A stretch of 45,315 nt of DNA from an uncultured Eubacterium sp. (GTDB lineage: Bacteria; Bacillota; Clostridia; Lachnospirales; Lachnospiraceae), in contig CAJUBQ010000035.1 in NCBI GenBank assembly GCA_910584595.1, positions 1 to 45,315 of the forward strand. Direction: 5' to 3'. The notes under the pieces are model-generated. The model made no database searches. It was not told the DNA's origin and saw only the letters and a program-made list of their open reading frames with translations. Both the position numbers and the translations under genes were made by a program. This document shows, piece by piece, positions 7,650 through 15,272 of this stretch; the first letter of the stretch is position 1, and every line of letters starts with the position of its first letter.

Positions 7650-8333
7650 TTACCTTGCCGGCATCTGAAAGTCTGCAAGCGCTTTGTTCAGAAAGTCGTT
7701 AAAAGGTTTCATAATTCGAAACAGTTCTGCTGCTTTTGCAGAAAATGTTTCTGTATGGTTCAGTTCTTCATCTTTGATTGGATATTCCAGATACCAGCTT
7801 TTAAATTTTAAATATTCTGCCTGCGGATGTTCTTTTTCATATCCTGCAGGAACATTTTTTAATGCCGTTCCCTGTACGGTGAAATATTTTTCAAACTCTG
7901 GTTCATGGATTATGTTTTCCCATTCTTCTCCATTTCGAACAATATAATCCCGTATCATGGTTGTTGCGTCTTTAAACATATCTGCAAATAAGCCACCGCC
8001 TAAAAAGGACTGGTTGCCTGGCTTTATCATTAGATAATAGCCAACCGGAACAGGCAGTTTGCCTTTAGAGGAAATATGGGCGCGGAACGCAGGATTGTAA
8101 GGAGATTTGTCATGGCTAAAGCGGGTATCTCTTACAATTTTAAATGTCAGATCTTTTGGATTGTTATGTAAAATGCTGCTGTCAAATTTTCCGATTTCCA
8201 GCATTAGTGTCTGTAATAATGATTCAAATTCAGCATTTGCTTTTTTATAGTCGTCTTTATTCGCATGGTACCATTCACGGTTATTGTTCTGACTCAATGC
8301 GGATAAGTATTCCATAATAAATGATGTATTCAT
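7650..8333 (-). CDS. DUF2461 family protein
   Basis: 227 residues, the standard length for this family (TIGR02453/DUF2461). Characteristic elements are the N-terminal FIMEYLSALSQNNNREWYHA (F-L-x-L-x-x-N-N-R-x-W), then DTRFSHDKSPYNPAFRAHI and GYYLMIKPGNQSFLGGGLF. The function is not established for the family. The start is supported by AAAGGAG. It is the second gene of a minus-strand pair, 15 bases after an ECF-type sigma gene, and so is probably cotranscribed with it. Confidence 0.88.
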   Translation of the reverse strand: MNTSFIMEYLSALSQNNNREWYHANKDDYKKANAEFESLLQTLMLEIGKFDSSILHNNPKDLTFKIVRDTRFSHDKSPYNPAFRAHISSKGKLPVPVGYYLMIKPGNQSFLGGGLFADMFKDATTMIRDYIVRNGEEWENIIHEPEFEKYFTVQGTALKNVPAGYEKEHPQAEYLKFKSWYLEYPIKDEELNHTETFSAKAAELFRIMKPFNDFLNKALADFQMPAR

Positions 8334-8348
8334 AATCTGTGATCTCCT

Positions 8349-9200
8349 TTATGATTTCTGGATAATGGAAAACTGTGTGGAATCTAAAAATTTCTGGATC
8401 AGATGTTTCGTGCGTTCGGGAGATTGGTAGGGTTTGCAAAACGAGAAGTCCTGTGATAAATCGTCGATATCTTCCATAGCGTTTTTAACATCTATCATTG
8501 TCTGCATGGGGATTTCTGTAGCTGTCACATAATAAAGCTGCTGTGGATCTATTCGATGGTTTTGGATGGCATAATCTACTCTGTTTTTACATTTACATTT
8601 GCCGCTGCCGTATTCTCCGCAATACCGGCTAAGAAAATCTGCCATTTTTTTACGTATTCTGGAAAGACGCTGCCGATATGCTTCTGGCGTCATATCTAAA
8701 ATATCCCCGGCAATACGGCTGTCAATCCGAAACATTGTACCTAATATGAAAATACATCTGCTCTCGACATCAAGGCACTGCAGCATCACATTGGTGCAAG
8801 ACATTTTCAATTCTTCTGCTAACAGATCTTTTTCTACATTCTGAGTTAAATCCGGCACATCCTGTATGTTCCCGTTTTCTATATCATCTCCATAATATTC
8901 AAAATCAGGTGCATAGCGGGCAAACATATGCTTTTTGTAATTTTTTAAATGATTGGTTGCTATGCTGAATACCCATGTTGTAAATGCGCTGTCACCTCTG
9001 AAAGAAGACAGATGTGTAATCATTTTCAATAAAATATCCTGTGTGGCGTCCTCTGCATCAGCAAATGTACCAAGCATACGCAGCGATAAATTGAATACGA
9101 TGTTCTGCACGCTGGCAACAAGCGTTTCGAGAGCTTGTTTATCGCCTGCAGTCGCTTTCGTAACTAAAGCTTGTAATTCTTCGTTTGTTTTTTTAGTCAT
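8349..9200 (-). CDS. ECF-type RNA polymerase sigma factor with Cys-containing C-terminal extension
   Basis: 283 residues. Sigma region 2 lies at about 25-95 (DAEDATQDILLKMITHL and FTTWVFSIATNHLKNYKK, the core-binding and -10-binding parts). Region 4 lies at about 130-190 (IAGDILDMTPEAYRQRLSRI, the helix-turn-helix that reads -35). Unlike minimal ECF factors it continues for ~90 residues with a Cys cluster (YCGEYGSGKCKCKNR), a possible metal- or redox-sensing element. No obvious anti-sigma gene is beside it. AGGAGG precedes the ATG. It leads the operon with the DUF2461 gene. Confidence 0.88.
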   Translation of the reverse strand: MTKKTNEELQALVTKATAGDKQALETLVASVQNIVFNLSLRMLGTFADAEDATQDILLKMITHLSSFRGDSAFTTWVFSIATNHLKNYKKHMFARYAPDFEYYGDDIENGNIQDVPDLTQNVEKDLLAEELKMSCTNVMLQCLDVESRCIFILGTMFRIDSRIAGDILDMTPEAYRQRLSRIRKKMADFLSRYCGEYGSGKCKCKNRVDYAIQNHRIDPQQLYYVTATEIPMQTMIDVKNAMEDIDDLSQDFSFCKPYQSPERTKHLIQKFLDSTQFSIIQKS

Positions 9201-9289
9201 AGAATTTTACCTCCTGTTTCATTAGACAATGTTTCCTTGTCTGTGTGACAGAAAATGTTTATTTTTTTCATAAAAATAAATTTATTTCC

Positions 9290-9318
9290 TTTACTTTGGT
9301 ATTTTAAGAAAGTATAAT
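9290..9318 (+). promoter_or_regulatory. probable promoter, upstream copy
   Basis: TTTACT at 9290-9295, 17 bases, then a consensus TATAAT at 9313-9318. It would give a leader of about 190 bases for the acetyltransferase gene. Confidence 0.5.
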
Positions 9319-9428
9319 ACAAAAATCATAAAGCGGCAATAAGCCGGTTACCGATGTTGTAGGAGGTGCAAGAAAAAACAGTAAGTTTTCGGGAATTGGC
9401 TGAGCGTTGTTTATTTATTTCAGAAGAA

Positions 9429-9457
9429 TTGAAAAAGAGGATATTTTTTTGTATAAT
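9429..9457 (+). promoter_or_regulatory. strong sigma-A promoter of the GNAT operon
   Basis: TTGAAA at 9429-9434 and TATAAT at 9452-9457 with exactly 17 bases between. The predicted start (~9464) is 49 bases before the ATG of the first acetyltransferase gene. Confidence 0.78.
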
Positions 9458-9512
9458 GAAAGAATAAGAACAGCGGAAAAGAAATGAGAATGCTGTGTTT
9501 TAGGAGGGATTT

Positions 9513-9971
9513 ATGGAATATATGACAGCACATCCAGGCATGGAAGATGCAATTTACAATGTTTTACATACTACAATTGAAACAATATATCCAAAGTATT
9601 ATCCAAAAGAAGTGGTACAATTCTTTTGCAGGCATCATAGCAAAGCTCATATTTTGGATGGTATTGCATCCGGAAATATGGGAGTATTGACAGACGGTGA
9701 CAGTATTGTTGGAACCGGATGCTATGACTGCAATCATATTACAGGTCTGTATGTCCTGCCTCATTATCAGAACCAGGGCTGTGGAACGCAGATAATGAAT
9801 TGTTTAGAAGCGGAAATTATAAAAAAATATCAGGTAGCTGTTCTGGAGGCTTCACTTCCGGCTGTATTCTTATATGAGCGTAGAGGCTATCAAACGGTAG
9901 GACATGGAATTTATGAATTGGATCATGATGTCAAGCTGGTTTATGAAATTATGGAAAAAAGACTGAAGTGA
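9513..9971 (+). CDS. GNAT-family N-acetyltransferase
   Basis: 152 residues, a single GNAT domain. The acetyl-CoA binding motif A is clear: GLYVLPHYQNQGCGTQIM (strand 4, then Q-x-x-G-x-G and helix 3). The following LEASLPAVFLYERRGYQTVG is motif B, with the usual Y-E-R-x-G-Y. Substrate unknown. The gene starts at a TAGGAGG-supported ATG and is driven by the promoter at 9429-9457. Its last 49 bases belong to the first copy of a 65-bp tandem duplication that also covers the start of the next gene. Confidence 0.88.
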   Translation: MEYMTAHPGMEDAIYNVLHTTIETIYPKYYPKEVVQFFCRHHSKAHILDGIASGNMGVLTDGDSIVGTGCYDCNHITGLYVLPHYQNQGCGTQIMNCLEAEIIKKYQVAVLEASLPAVFLYERRGYQTVGHGIYELDHDVKLVYEIMEKRLK

Positions 9972-10052
9972 ATGAAATTGCAAATAGTCATGATGTCAGG
10001 CTGGTTTATGAAATTATGGAAAAAGGACTGAGGTGAATGAAATTGCAAATAG
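9923..10052 (+). repeat. 65-bp tandem duplication across a gene junction
   Basis: Unit 9923-9987 is followed directly by unit 9988-10052, differing at only a few positions. Each unit carries the 3' end of the first GNAT gene plus the ATG and first codons of the second. As a result the ribosome binding site and start of the second gene are present twice. The upstream copy now opens a 19-codon frame (9972-10031) that ends six bases before the true start. Confidence 0.9.
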
Positions 10053-10777
10053 AAGAGTTGTTTCAGAACTGGGATGAGACAATCATATGGTCCTGTTTAC
10101 AGGGTGTGATGGGAAATGTATATACAAATGCTTCGAATGATGCAGCGGTGGCAATGCTAGGAGACTTTGCTTTTGTTGCAGGGAAACCGAGTAAAGAATT
10201 TATGAAATGCTGTCGGGAAATCTGTAAACAGGATTTTGTCATTATGATGCCTCAAAATGCCGAGTGGGCAAAGCTGATTGAAAAATGTTACGGAGATAAA
10301 GCGAAAAAAGTATCAAGATATGCAATGAAAAAAGAAAAAGGAGTCTTTGATATTTCTAAACTCGAGAAGGCTATTATGGAGTTGCCTGAAGGATATGAAT
10401 TGAAATTAATAGGAGAACATGAATATAGTTTATGCCGGGATCATAGATGGGCGAATGATCTTGTATCGCAGTTTCAAGATTATCAGAATTATAAAAATCT
10501 GGGGTTGGGAGCAGTTGTTTTAAAAGATGGAGAACTGATAGCAGGAGCTTCTTCCTATAGCAGATACAAAGAAGGGATTGAGATTGAAATTGACACAAGA
10601 AAAGACCATAGAAGGAAAGGGCTGGCATACGTGTGTGGGGCAAGGCTTATTTTAGAATGTTTAGAAAGAGGATTGTATCCGAGCTGGGATGCGCAGAATA
10701 TGTGGTCTGTAGAATTAGCTAAGAAATTGGGATATCATTTTAGTCATGCATACACAGCTTATGAAATTGTTGCTTAG
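10037..10777 (+). CDS. GNAT-like acetyltransferase (two-part, ~246 aa type)
   Basis: 246 residues. The N-terminal ~110 residues resemble the extra domain found in the larger clostridial GNAT proteins (Pfam GNAT_acetyltran type). The C-terminal part has the acetyl-CoA site around EIDTRKDHRRKGLAYVCGA (R-R-K-G-L-A) and ends in the usual LGYHFSHAYTAYE strand pair. The start at 10037 follows GAGGTGA and is duplicated upstream by the 65-bp repeat. Its 3' end overlaps the open frame of the next gene. Substrate unknown. Confidence 0.82.
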   Translation: MKLQIEELFQNWDETIIWSCLQGVMGNVYTNASNDAAVAMLGDFAFVAGKPSKEFMKCCREICKQDFVIMMPQNAEWAKLIEKCYGDKAKKVSRYAMKKEKGVFDISKLEKAIMELPEGYELKLIGEHEYSLCRDHRWANDLVSQFQDYQNYKNLGLGAVVLKDGELIAGASSYSRYKEGIEIEIDTRKDHRRKGLAYVCGARLILECLERGLYPSWDAQNMWSVELAKKLGYHFSHAYTAYEIVA

Positions 10778-10805
10778 GAACTGTTCATGGGAAGGAGAAC
10801 TGTCA

Positions 10806-11870
10806 GTGAAGTTGATAATCAGAGATAGTTTTGATGACTATTTGGCGGCATCAAAATACATAAACTGGAAAGATGACTGTATTTTAGCAAAATCAGAGGA
10901 ATTTAAGAGTAAGAATGCAGATGAGATTTCCTTGATAAGAACAATTTATGAGTTTGTACGCGATGATATCCGACATTCATGGGATGTGCAGGACAGGAGG
11001 ATAACCAGGTCTGCTACAGAGGTGTTGGAACAGGGGGTAGGGATTTGCTGGGCAAAAGCGAATCTGTTTGCTGCGTTGCTGCGTGCCTGCGGGATACCGG
11101 CTGGCATATGCTATCAGCGTCTTACGTTAGGAGATGTGCCTGAAACAGGATTTTGCATTCATGCACTCAATGCTGTGTATATAAAATCTATGGATTGCTG
11201 GATACGGTTGGATGCAAGAGGGAATAAGGAAGGTGTGGATGCACAGTTTGATCTGGAGCAGGAAAAATTAGCTTTTTCGGTTCGTAAGGATATCGGGGAA
11301 GCAGACGATGGAGTTGTTTATGCAAAGCCGTCTGATAAACTGATGAAAGTTTTGGAAAGGAACAAAGATGCACTGGATATGTATGCACATTGTTTGCCGG
11401 ACAGTATTTTTGATTACTATAGAGCCAAGGTATGTGATATAGACGAATTGGTGCAAACAAGGACGACTGTTCTGCGGGCGGCAAATAAGCTGTCCGATGA
11501 TGCCGATATGTCAGCAGTGGAAAAAGAATCTTATGCGTATTATAAACGTGCGTTGGAAACGGGAGAGCATATTGCTTATCTGGTATATGACGGCGACCGA
11601 TGGATTGGTGCGGGCGGCCTGAGTTTTTATCAGGTCATGCCAACCTATCATAATGCAAGCGGTAAAAAAGCCTATATTATGAATATGTATACATCTCCTG
11701 AATACCGCAGACAGGGAATTGCTTTTCATACATTGGATCTGTTAGTGGGGGAGGCAAAGAAGCAGGGCGTCTTATCCATTTCGCTGGAAGCGACAGATAT
11801 GGGCAGGCCATTGTATGAGAGGTATGGATTTGTAAAGATGGAGGCTGAAATGGAACTGATCGGCTTTTGA
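10806..11870 (+). CDS. transglutaminase-like domain fused to a GNAT acetyltransferase
   Basis: 354 residues from the GTG at 10806, which has AAGGAG eight bases upstream; the frame is open to 10746 but without a site. Residues ~1-200 are a transglutaminase-like cysteine protease fold with a full triad: C82 (GVGICWAKANLFAALL), H120 (FCIHALNAVY) and D137 (WIRLDARGNK). Residues ~204-354 are a complete GNAT domain with motif A SPEYRRQGIAFHTL. Both halves resemble proteins that normally stand alone, and the join (CLPDSI/FDYY) has no obvious linker. It is probably cotranscribed with the two GNAT genes before it. The substrate of either half is unknown. Confidence 0.82.
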   Translation: MKLIIRDSFDDYLAASKYINWKDDCILAKSEEFKSKNADEISLIRTIYEFVRDDIRHSWDVQDRRITRSATEVLEQGVGICWAKANLFAALLRACGIPAGICYQRLTLGDVPETGFCIHALNAVYIKSMDCWIRLDARGNKEGVDAQFDLEQEKLAFSVRKDIGEADDGVVYAKPSDKLMKVLERNKDALDMYAHCLPDSIFDYYRAKVCDIDELVQTRTTVLRAANKLSDDADMSAVEKESYAYYKRALETGEHIAYLVYDGDRWIGAGGLSFYQVMPTYHNASGKKAYIMNMYTSPEYRRQGIAFHTLDLLVGEAKKQGVLSISLEATDMGRPLYERYGFVKMEAEMELIGF

Positions 11871-11928
11871 AAAAGAGATTATGAAATATTTTATGGTAAT
11901 ATCTGCGGTATGAGGAGGTTAAGGAATT

Positions 11929-12816
11929 ATGAATAAAATTAGGATGAAGGCAAGGAGTGCATTTCGAGATTGTAAACAGATGGCCGGAGTCAGTCGGGCA
12001 GCAGTGGTTTTATGTATGACGGCATTTATGATGCTGACGCAGGATATCATTGTCAGCAATGCAAAAAGCAATTTCCAAACAAGACCATCCACAACACCGT
12101 CAGCATATTCGGAGTATACCGGTTATATGGATGAGTGCGTGCAATGGACCGGATATCGGCAATTTGAAAATCAGGATTATGATGGAGATGGGTGTATAGA
12201 CAGAGTATTTCGTACCTATCGCAAAAACACGGAATACTGCCATTACAAAATAGTATTTGGAAATCAGATGGTCATAGATGTCAGTGATGAGGCGTCTGCG
12301 ATTGGAACTCCGTCTGTTCAGGCGGCTGATATAAATGGTGATGGCAAAAATGAAATTATTTTTACTTTACGGTATGATACGAGCTCGGATATGAGAGCGT
12401 TTGGAGATCTCGTTGTTTATGAAAAAAAGGGAGATGCTTATGTAGAGGCGCAGCTGCCATTTGAGAGAAGCGGGCAAGGCTATACACAGGGTTTAACAGT
12501 GCGCTATAAAAAGAAACGGAAACAGCTGATTACGGTTTCACTTGACGATATTGCATATAGCGTGGATGTTCCAATTAGTCAGGAATTGTGGAAGACGTGC
12601 TTTTACAGGGACCATTTTAAACGCACAAGTGTAGTGAGTACGGTCTGGGATGCATTTGTGATGCAAGATGGTCAGGATGCGCAGCTGGTATGCAGCGTTC
12701 ATTTGTTTGATAAATGGTCCAATTATGGATTGCTTTTAAAGCTCGGTTATGAAGATCAGCGTTATATCCTAAAAGACGTGATACTGACAAGCGATGAGTT
12801 TAAAAATTTTTTCTGA
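11929..12816 (+). CDS. secreted VCBS/FG-GAP-like protein with calcium-binding loops
   Basis: 295 residues. A basic start, then a hydrophobic segment (AAVVLCMTAFMMLTQDIIV, about residues 24-42), gives an uncleaved anchor or signal peptide. The outer part carries two Asp-rich loops, DYDGDGCIDRVF and DINGDGKNEIIF, of the EF-hand-like type found in VCBS/FG-GAP blades. The rest is predicted beta-rich. No catalytic motif recognised. AGGAGG precedes the ATG. It ends facing the ABC-F gene, with a hairpin between the two stops. Confidence 0.7.
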   Translation: MNKIRMKARSAFRDCKQMAGVSRAAVVLCMTAFMMLTQDIIVSNAKSNFQTRPSTTPSAYSEYTGYMDECVQWTGYRQFENQDYDGDGCIDRVFRTYRKNTEYCHYKIVFGNQMVIDVSDEASAIGTPSVQAADINGDGKNEIIFTLRYDTSSDMRAFGDLVVYEKKGDAYVEAQLPFERSGQGYTQGLTVRYKKKRKQLITVSLDDIAYSVDVPISQELWKTCFYRDHFKRTSVVSTVWDAFVMQDGQDAQLVCSVHLFDKWSNYGLLLKLGYEDQRYILKDVILTSDEFKNFF

Positions 12817-12831
12817 TTTGTATGAAATGTA

Positions 12832-12872
12832 AAGGTGTAAACCCCTGTTCATTTAAGAGGGCTTTACACCTT
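12832..12872. terminator. shared hairpin between convergent genes
   Basis: A 10-bp perfect stem (AAGGTGTAAA / TTTACACCTT) extended by CCC/GGG around one mismatch, in the 138-base gap between two convergent genes. It has no strong T-run on either side, so it may act weakly in both directions. Confidence 0.5.
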
Positions 12873-12954
12873 GAAATTTGCGGTTTCATCAGTATTCGGT
12901 TTTATAATTCAGGTTCTGAATATTCAATGCCGAAACTTGAGTGCACTTTTATTT

Positions 12955-14493
12955 TCAGACATATTCCAGTCCGTGTCTGGTCAGCGTGCATACCTTATCA
13001 CAAACTTCTGTAATATATTTTCTGTCATGGGAGATGCTGATGATTGCACCCGGAAATTCTTTTAAAATCTGTCGAATGACAGGCCCCGACAGCGGAGAAA
13101 AATTGCGGGTTGGTTCATCCAGTATTAAAACGTCTGCACCGGAAAGACTCATTTTTAAAAGAAAAAGTTTAGCTTTCTGGCCGCCGGACAGCTGGCTGAT
13201 GGAATGATCCATTTCCTCAGCGGTATATTTTAGTGCACCGAGATACGTACGGATTTTTGTACGGATTTCTTTCTCACCGGTTACATCCAGAAATTCTACG
13301 GGAGTCATGTCAGCATTCAGCAGCTCTTCATAGTTTTGTGGCATATATTCTGCACGAATATCGGTTCGGCTGAGCAGTTGTTTTGCAATCTTGTGAAGGA
13401 GTGTTGTTTTTCCAACGCCGTTTGTGCCAATGATGCAGAGCTTTTGCGAACCGCGAAGAACGATATGAATATCTTCTGCAAGTAATGTTTCCTGTTCAGG
13501 AGTATACAGTTTTTCTAAAGAGTACTCAATTACAGTTTTTCCTTCAGGGATTTTAGAGTTTTTATCTCCCAGCTTAAAAAATATGGCGCTTTCTTCTTCC
13601 GGCATTTCTGTCATATGTTCATCCTCACGGGCAAAACGGTGTTCCATTGATTTTACAGCGTGCATTTTCTTTTTCAGAAGCCGTCCTTTGGCAGGATTTT
13701 GCCGGGTAATGCTTCCTTGCGCATGCTCTACACTTTGGAAAATTCGCTGATATTTTTCTTCTCGCAGCTTTTTATCCCGACGGTCATTGGCTGCCATACG
13801 CGCCTGATTTTCAAACTTGCGAAAACGCTCTTGCCGGTAGGACTCATAGGACATATGGGCGATCGTATGACGGCATTGTGTTTTGCGCCTGATTTGTTCG
13901 ATGTGAATGACTACATTGGCGGTATGCTCGATCAGGGTTTCATCGTGAGAAATAAACAGCACAATTTTTTTCCAGTTCAAGATAAAAGATTCCAGCCATT
14001 CCAGTGTTTTCAGATCCAGATCGTTGGAAGGCTCATCGAGCAGAAGGATATCCGGTTCTGATAAAAGCAGCCGCAGCAGCTGTGTCTTTACTTTTTCTCC
14101 TCCGGACAGTGTTTTCATACACTGATCCCGATAAAAAAAATCGACGGAAAAGCCAAAAATTCCAGCCATTCGGCTCAGTTCCTTCGGGGTATGTTCCGTA
14201 AACATAGGTTCTTCTGTAAAATAGTCATAAATACTTTTCTCATGGTCTGCGAATGGCAGTTCTTGCGGCAGATATCCAGGTTTTTGATTGATGAATATAC
14301 GTTCTCCGGTAACTTCACAATAATCTGCAATCAGCTGCGGATGATAAATCCATTGCAGTAGTGTCGATTTTCCATTTCCTTCTTCTCCGATGATAACAGC
14401 TTTATCACCATCGTTTAACACCAGACTGAAATTTTCGAGAAGCGTTCTTAAATCTTTTTTATGCAAAATGGTTGTATTTTTTATTTGCAGCAT
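12955..14493 (-). CDS. ABC-F ribosome-protection type ATPase
   Basis: 512 residues from the ATG at 14493, which has AAGGAGG just upstream; the open frame continues another 60 codons into the regulatory leader, but that part is not protein-like. There are two ABC domains and no membrane segments. Domain 1 has Walker A GEEGNGKST (residues 36-44), signature LSGGEKVKTQ and Walker B ILLLDEPSNDLDL. Domain 2 has GTNGVGKTT, LSGGQKAKLF and VLILDEPTRNFSPL. The linker between them is long and basic (about 230-330), as in antibiotic-resistance ABC-F proteins of the Lsa/Vga/Msr kind, which dislodge ribosome-targeting drugs. The attenuator leader upstream supports a resistance role. Which drug class cannot be told from sequence. 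Confidence 0.88.
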   Translation of the reverse strand: MLQIKNTTILHKKDLRTLLENFSLVLNDGDKAVIIGEEGNGKSTLLQWIYHPQLIADYCEVTGERIFINQKPGYLPQELPFADHEKSIYDYFTEEPMFTEHTPKELSRMAGIFGFSVDFFYRDQCMKTLSGGEKVKTQLLRLLLSEPDILLLDEPSNDLDLKTLEWLESFILNWKKIVLFISHDETLIEHTANVVIHIEQIRRKTQCRHTIAHMSYESYRQERFRKFENQARMAANDRRDKKLREEKYQRIFQSVEHAQGSITRQNPAKGRLLKKKMHAVKSMEHRFAREDEHMTEMPEEESAIFFKLGDKNSKIPEGKTVIEYSLEKLYTPEQETLLAEDIHIVLRGSQKLCIIGTNGVGKTTLLHKIAKQLLSRTDIRAEYMPQNYEELLNADMTPVEFLDVTGEKEIRTKIRTYLGALKYTAEEMDHSISQLSGGQKAKLFLLKMSLSGADVLILDEPTRNFSPLSGPVIRQILKEFPGAIISISHDRKYITEVCDKVCTLTRHGLEYV

Positions 14494-14509
14494 AGGGCCT
14501 CCTTTTCTT

Positions 14510-14540
14510 ACGGGATTTTTCTGCAAATGAAAAAGCCCGT
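14510..14540 (-). promoter_or_regulatory. leader hairpin before the ABC-F ribosome binding site
   Basis: Read on the minus strand, ACGGGCTTTTT pairs with AAAAATCCCGT (one C/T mismatch) around a 9-base loop, ending a few bases before AAGGAGG. It could hide or present the ribosome binding site as part of the leader switch. Confidence 0.5.
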
Positions 14541-14566
14541 TCTCGTATCCGAAAACAGACTCACGC

Positions 14567-14608
14567 AAAAAAACTCTGTATTTAATCAAAAAGCAGAAAT
14601 ACAAAGAG
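14567..14608 (-). terminator. attenuator terminator in the ABC-F leader
   Basis: On the minus strand CTCTTTGTATTT pairs with AAATACAGAG (two-base bulge) and is followed at once by seven Ts (14567-14573). It lies in the transcribed leader, ~75 bases before the start codon. The leader ORF MLHYSLCISAF runs through its 5' arm, the classic layout for ribosome-mediated attenuation: a ribosome stalled by a drug on the leader ORF would prevent the terminator from forming. Confidence 0.68.
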
Positions 14609-14621
14609 AGTAATGAAGCAT
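14586..14621 (-). CDS. putative leader peptide MLHYSLCISAF of the ABC-F gene
   Basis: An 11-codon ORF whose last codons form the 5' arm and loop of the attenuator hairpin. No clear Shine-Dalgarno is seen. A second tiny ORF, MIIR (14709-14723, minus strand, GGTGAG upstream), lies earlier in the same leader and is an alternative stalling point. Confidence 0.45.
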   Translation of the reverse strand: MLHYSLCISAF

Positions 14622-14768
14622 GATAATCTAATTCGGTATACGCAGACAGACCTGGATATAAATTTAACATCATACCAGGTAGTTTATCATTGCGGCATCC
14701 AAATCAAATTATCGAATAATCATTTTCTCACCTTGCACATCTGTGCCCTTTCTTTATAAATTAGCCAT

Positions 14769-14797
14769 ATTATACACAAAATGAAACGAAAGTGCAA
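14769..14797 (-). promoter_or_regulatory. sigma-A promoter of the ABC-F gene
   Basis: On the minus strand TTGCAC (14797-14792) and a consensus TATAAT (14774-14769) are separated by exactly 17 bases. Transcription would start near 14762, giving a leader of about 270 bases, long enough for the attenuator described here. Confidence 0.8.
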
Positions 14798-14952
14798 CAC
14801 TTTTTTTCATGTGCCGGATTTGGTTACTGTGAGCAGCGCAGCGCGGGTATAACAGTAATCAATTTTATTTTTAATTATCGGATATAAAGACAGTTTTTTG
14901 AGAAATGATATACTGTCAAAAAAACTGTTGTAACCGTTTTCTAATGATGTAT

Positions 14953-14980
14953 ATAACAATCTATAAGAAATTGTTATGCA
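14953..14980 (+). repeat. inverted repeat, left copy (IR-L)
   Basis: 28 bases that match the reverse complement of 15273-15300 at 26 of 28 positions, the last 19 perfectly (TATAAGAAATTGTTATGCA). Each copy is itself nearly dyad-symmetric (ATAACAAT...ATTGTTAT) around an asymmetric core, like recombinase sites and also like some repressor operators. Confidence 0.8.
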
Positions 14981-15029
14981 AAAACTGTTCTATTAGTACT
15001 TTTTTATGGCGTTAATATAGCCTGTAAGT

Positions 15030-15058
15030 ATTCTATTCGCTTTTCGCATATTTTGCAA
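15030..15058 (-). promoter_or_regulatory. promoter-like sequence inside the inverted-repeat segment, pointing left
   Basis: On the minus strand TTGCAA (15058-15053), 17 bases, TAGAAT (15035-15030). In the present orientation it fires away from the polysaccharide genes, towards the hairpin at 14890-14928. Confidence 0.5.
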
Positions 15059-15272
15059 CCGAAATCAAAAATTTTGTAAACATTAAACAAATATTGACTC
15101 TTATTTATTGTATTTTATTGCAAACCAAACAAAAATATCTAAAAAAATAAGCCATTTTATATCATTAAAAATACTAAACAATACATTTTCCATTTTTTTA
15201 CGTACTGAATTTGTTATAAAACCGTAGAAGCCTTGATTTTAGCGGGGTTACGCTATGAAATGAAACTCATCA

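Larger units (their letters stand above)
9201..9512. other. intergenic region between divergent sigma and GNAT genes
   Basis: 312 bases, AT-rich, with two plus-strand promoters (listed separately), an inverted repeat (GACAA/TTGTC, about 9222-9245), and a short CGGC/GCCG hairpin near 9335. A 33-codon GTG frame at 9366-9467 overlaps its own Shine-Dalgarno and is probably not a gene. No minus-strand promoter of good quality was recognised for the sigma gene. Confidence 0.5.

Noticed and set aside
7410..7811. 133-codon plus-strand frame with a good Shine-Dalgarno
   Set aside because: Runs 160 bases into the DUF2461 gene on the other strand and its second half is low-complexity; kept only as a note on the gap.
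9366..9467. GTG-started 33-codon frame upstream of the first GNAT gene
   Set aside because: The start codon overlaps the only Shine-Dalgarno and the strong promoter lies inside the frame.
12822..13207. Overlapping plus-strand open frames opposite the ABC-F gene end
   Set aside because: They run antisense to a clear ABC-F coding sequence, lack ribosome binding sites and have no family features.
14493..14673. 60-codon N-terminal extension of the ABC-F protein
   Set aside because: It covers the attenuator hairpins and lies upstream of a clear AAGGAGG-ATG start; the translation is not ABC-F-like.
14890..14928. Long hairpin considered as a terminator for leftward or rightward transcription
   Set aside because: The stem is almost pure A/T after ACAG and no T-run lies outside it; recorded only within the intergenic note.
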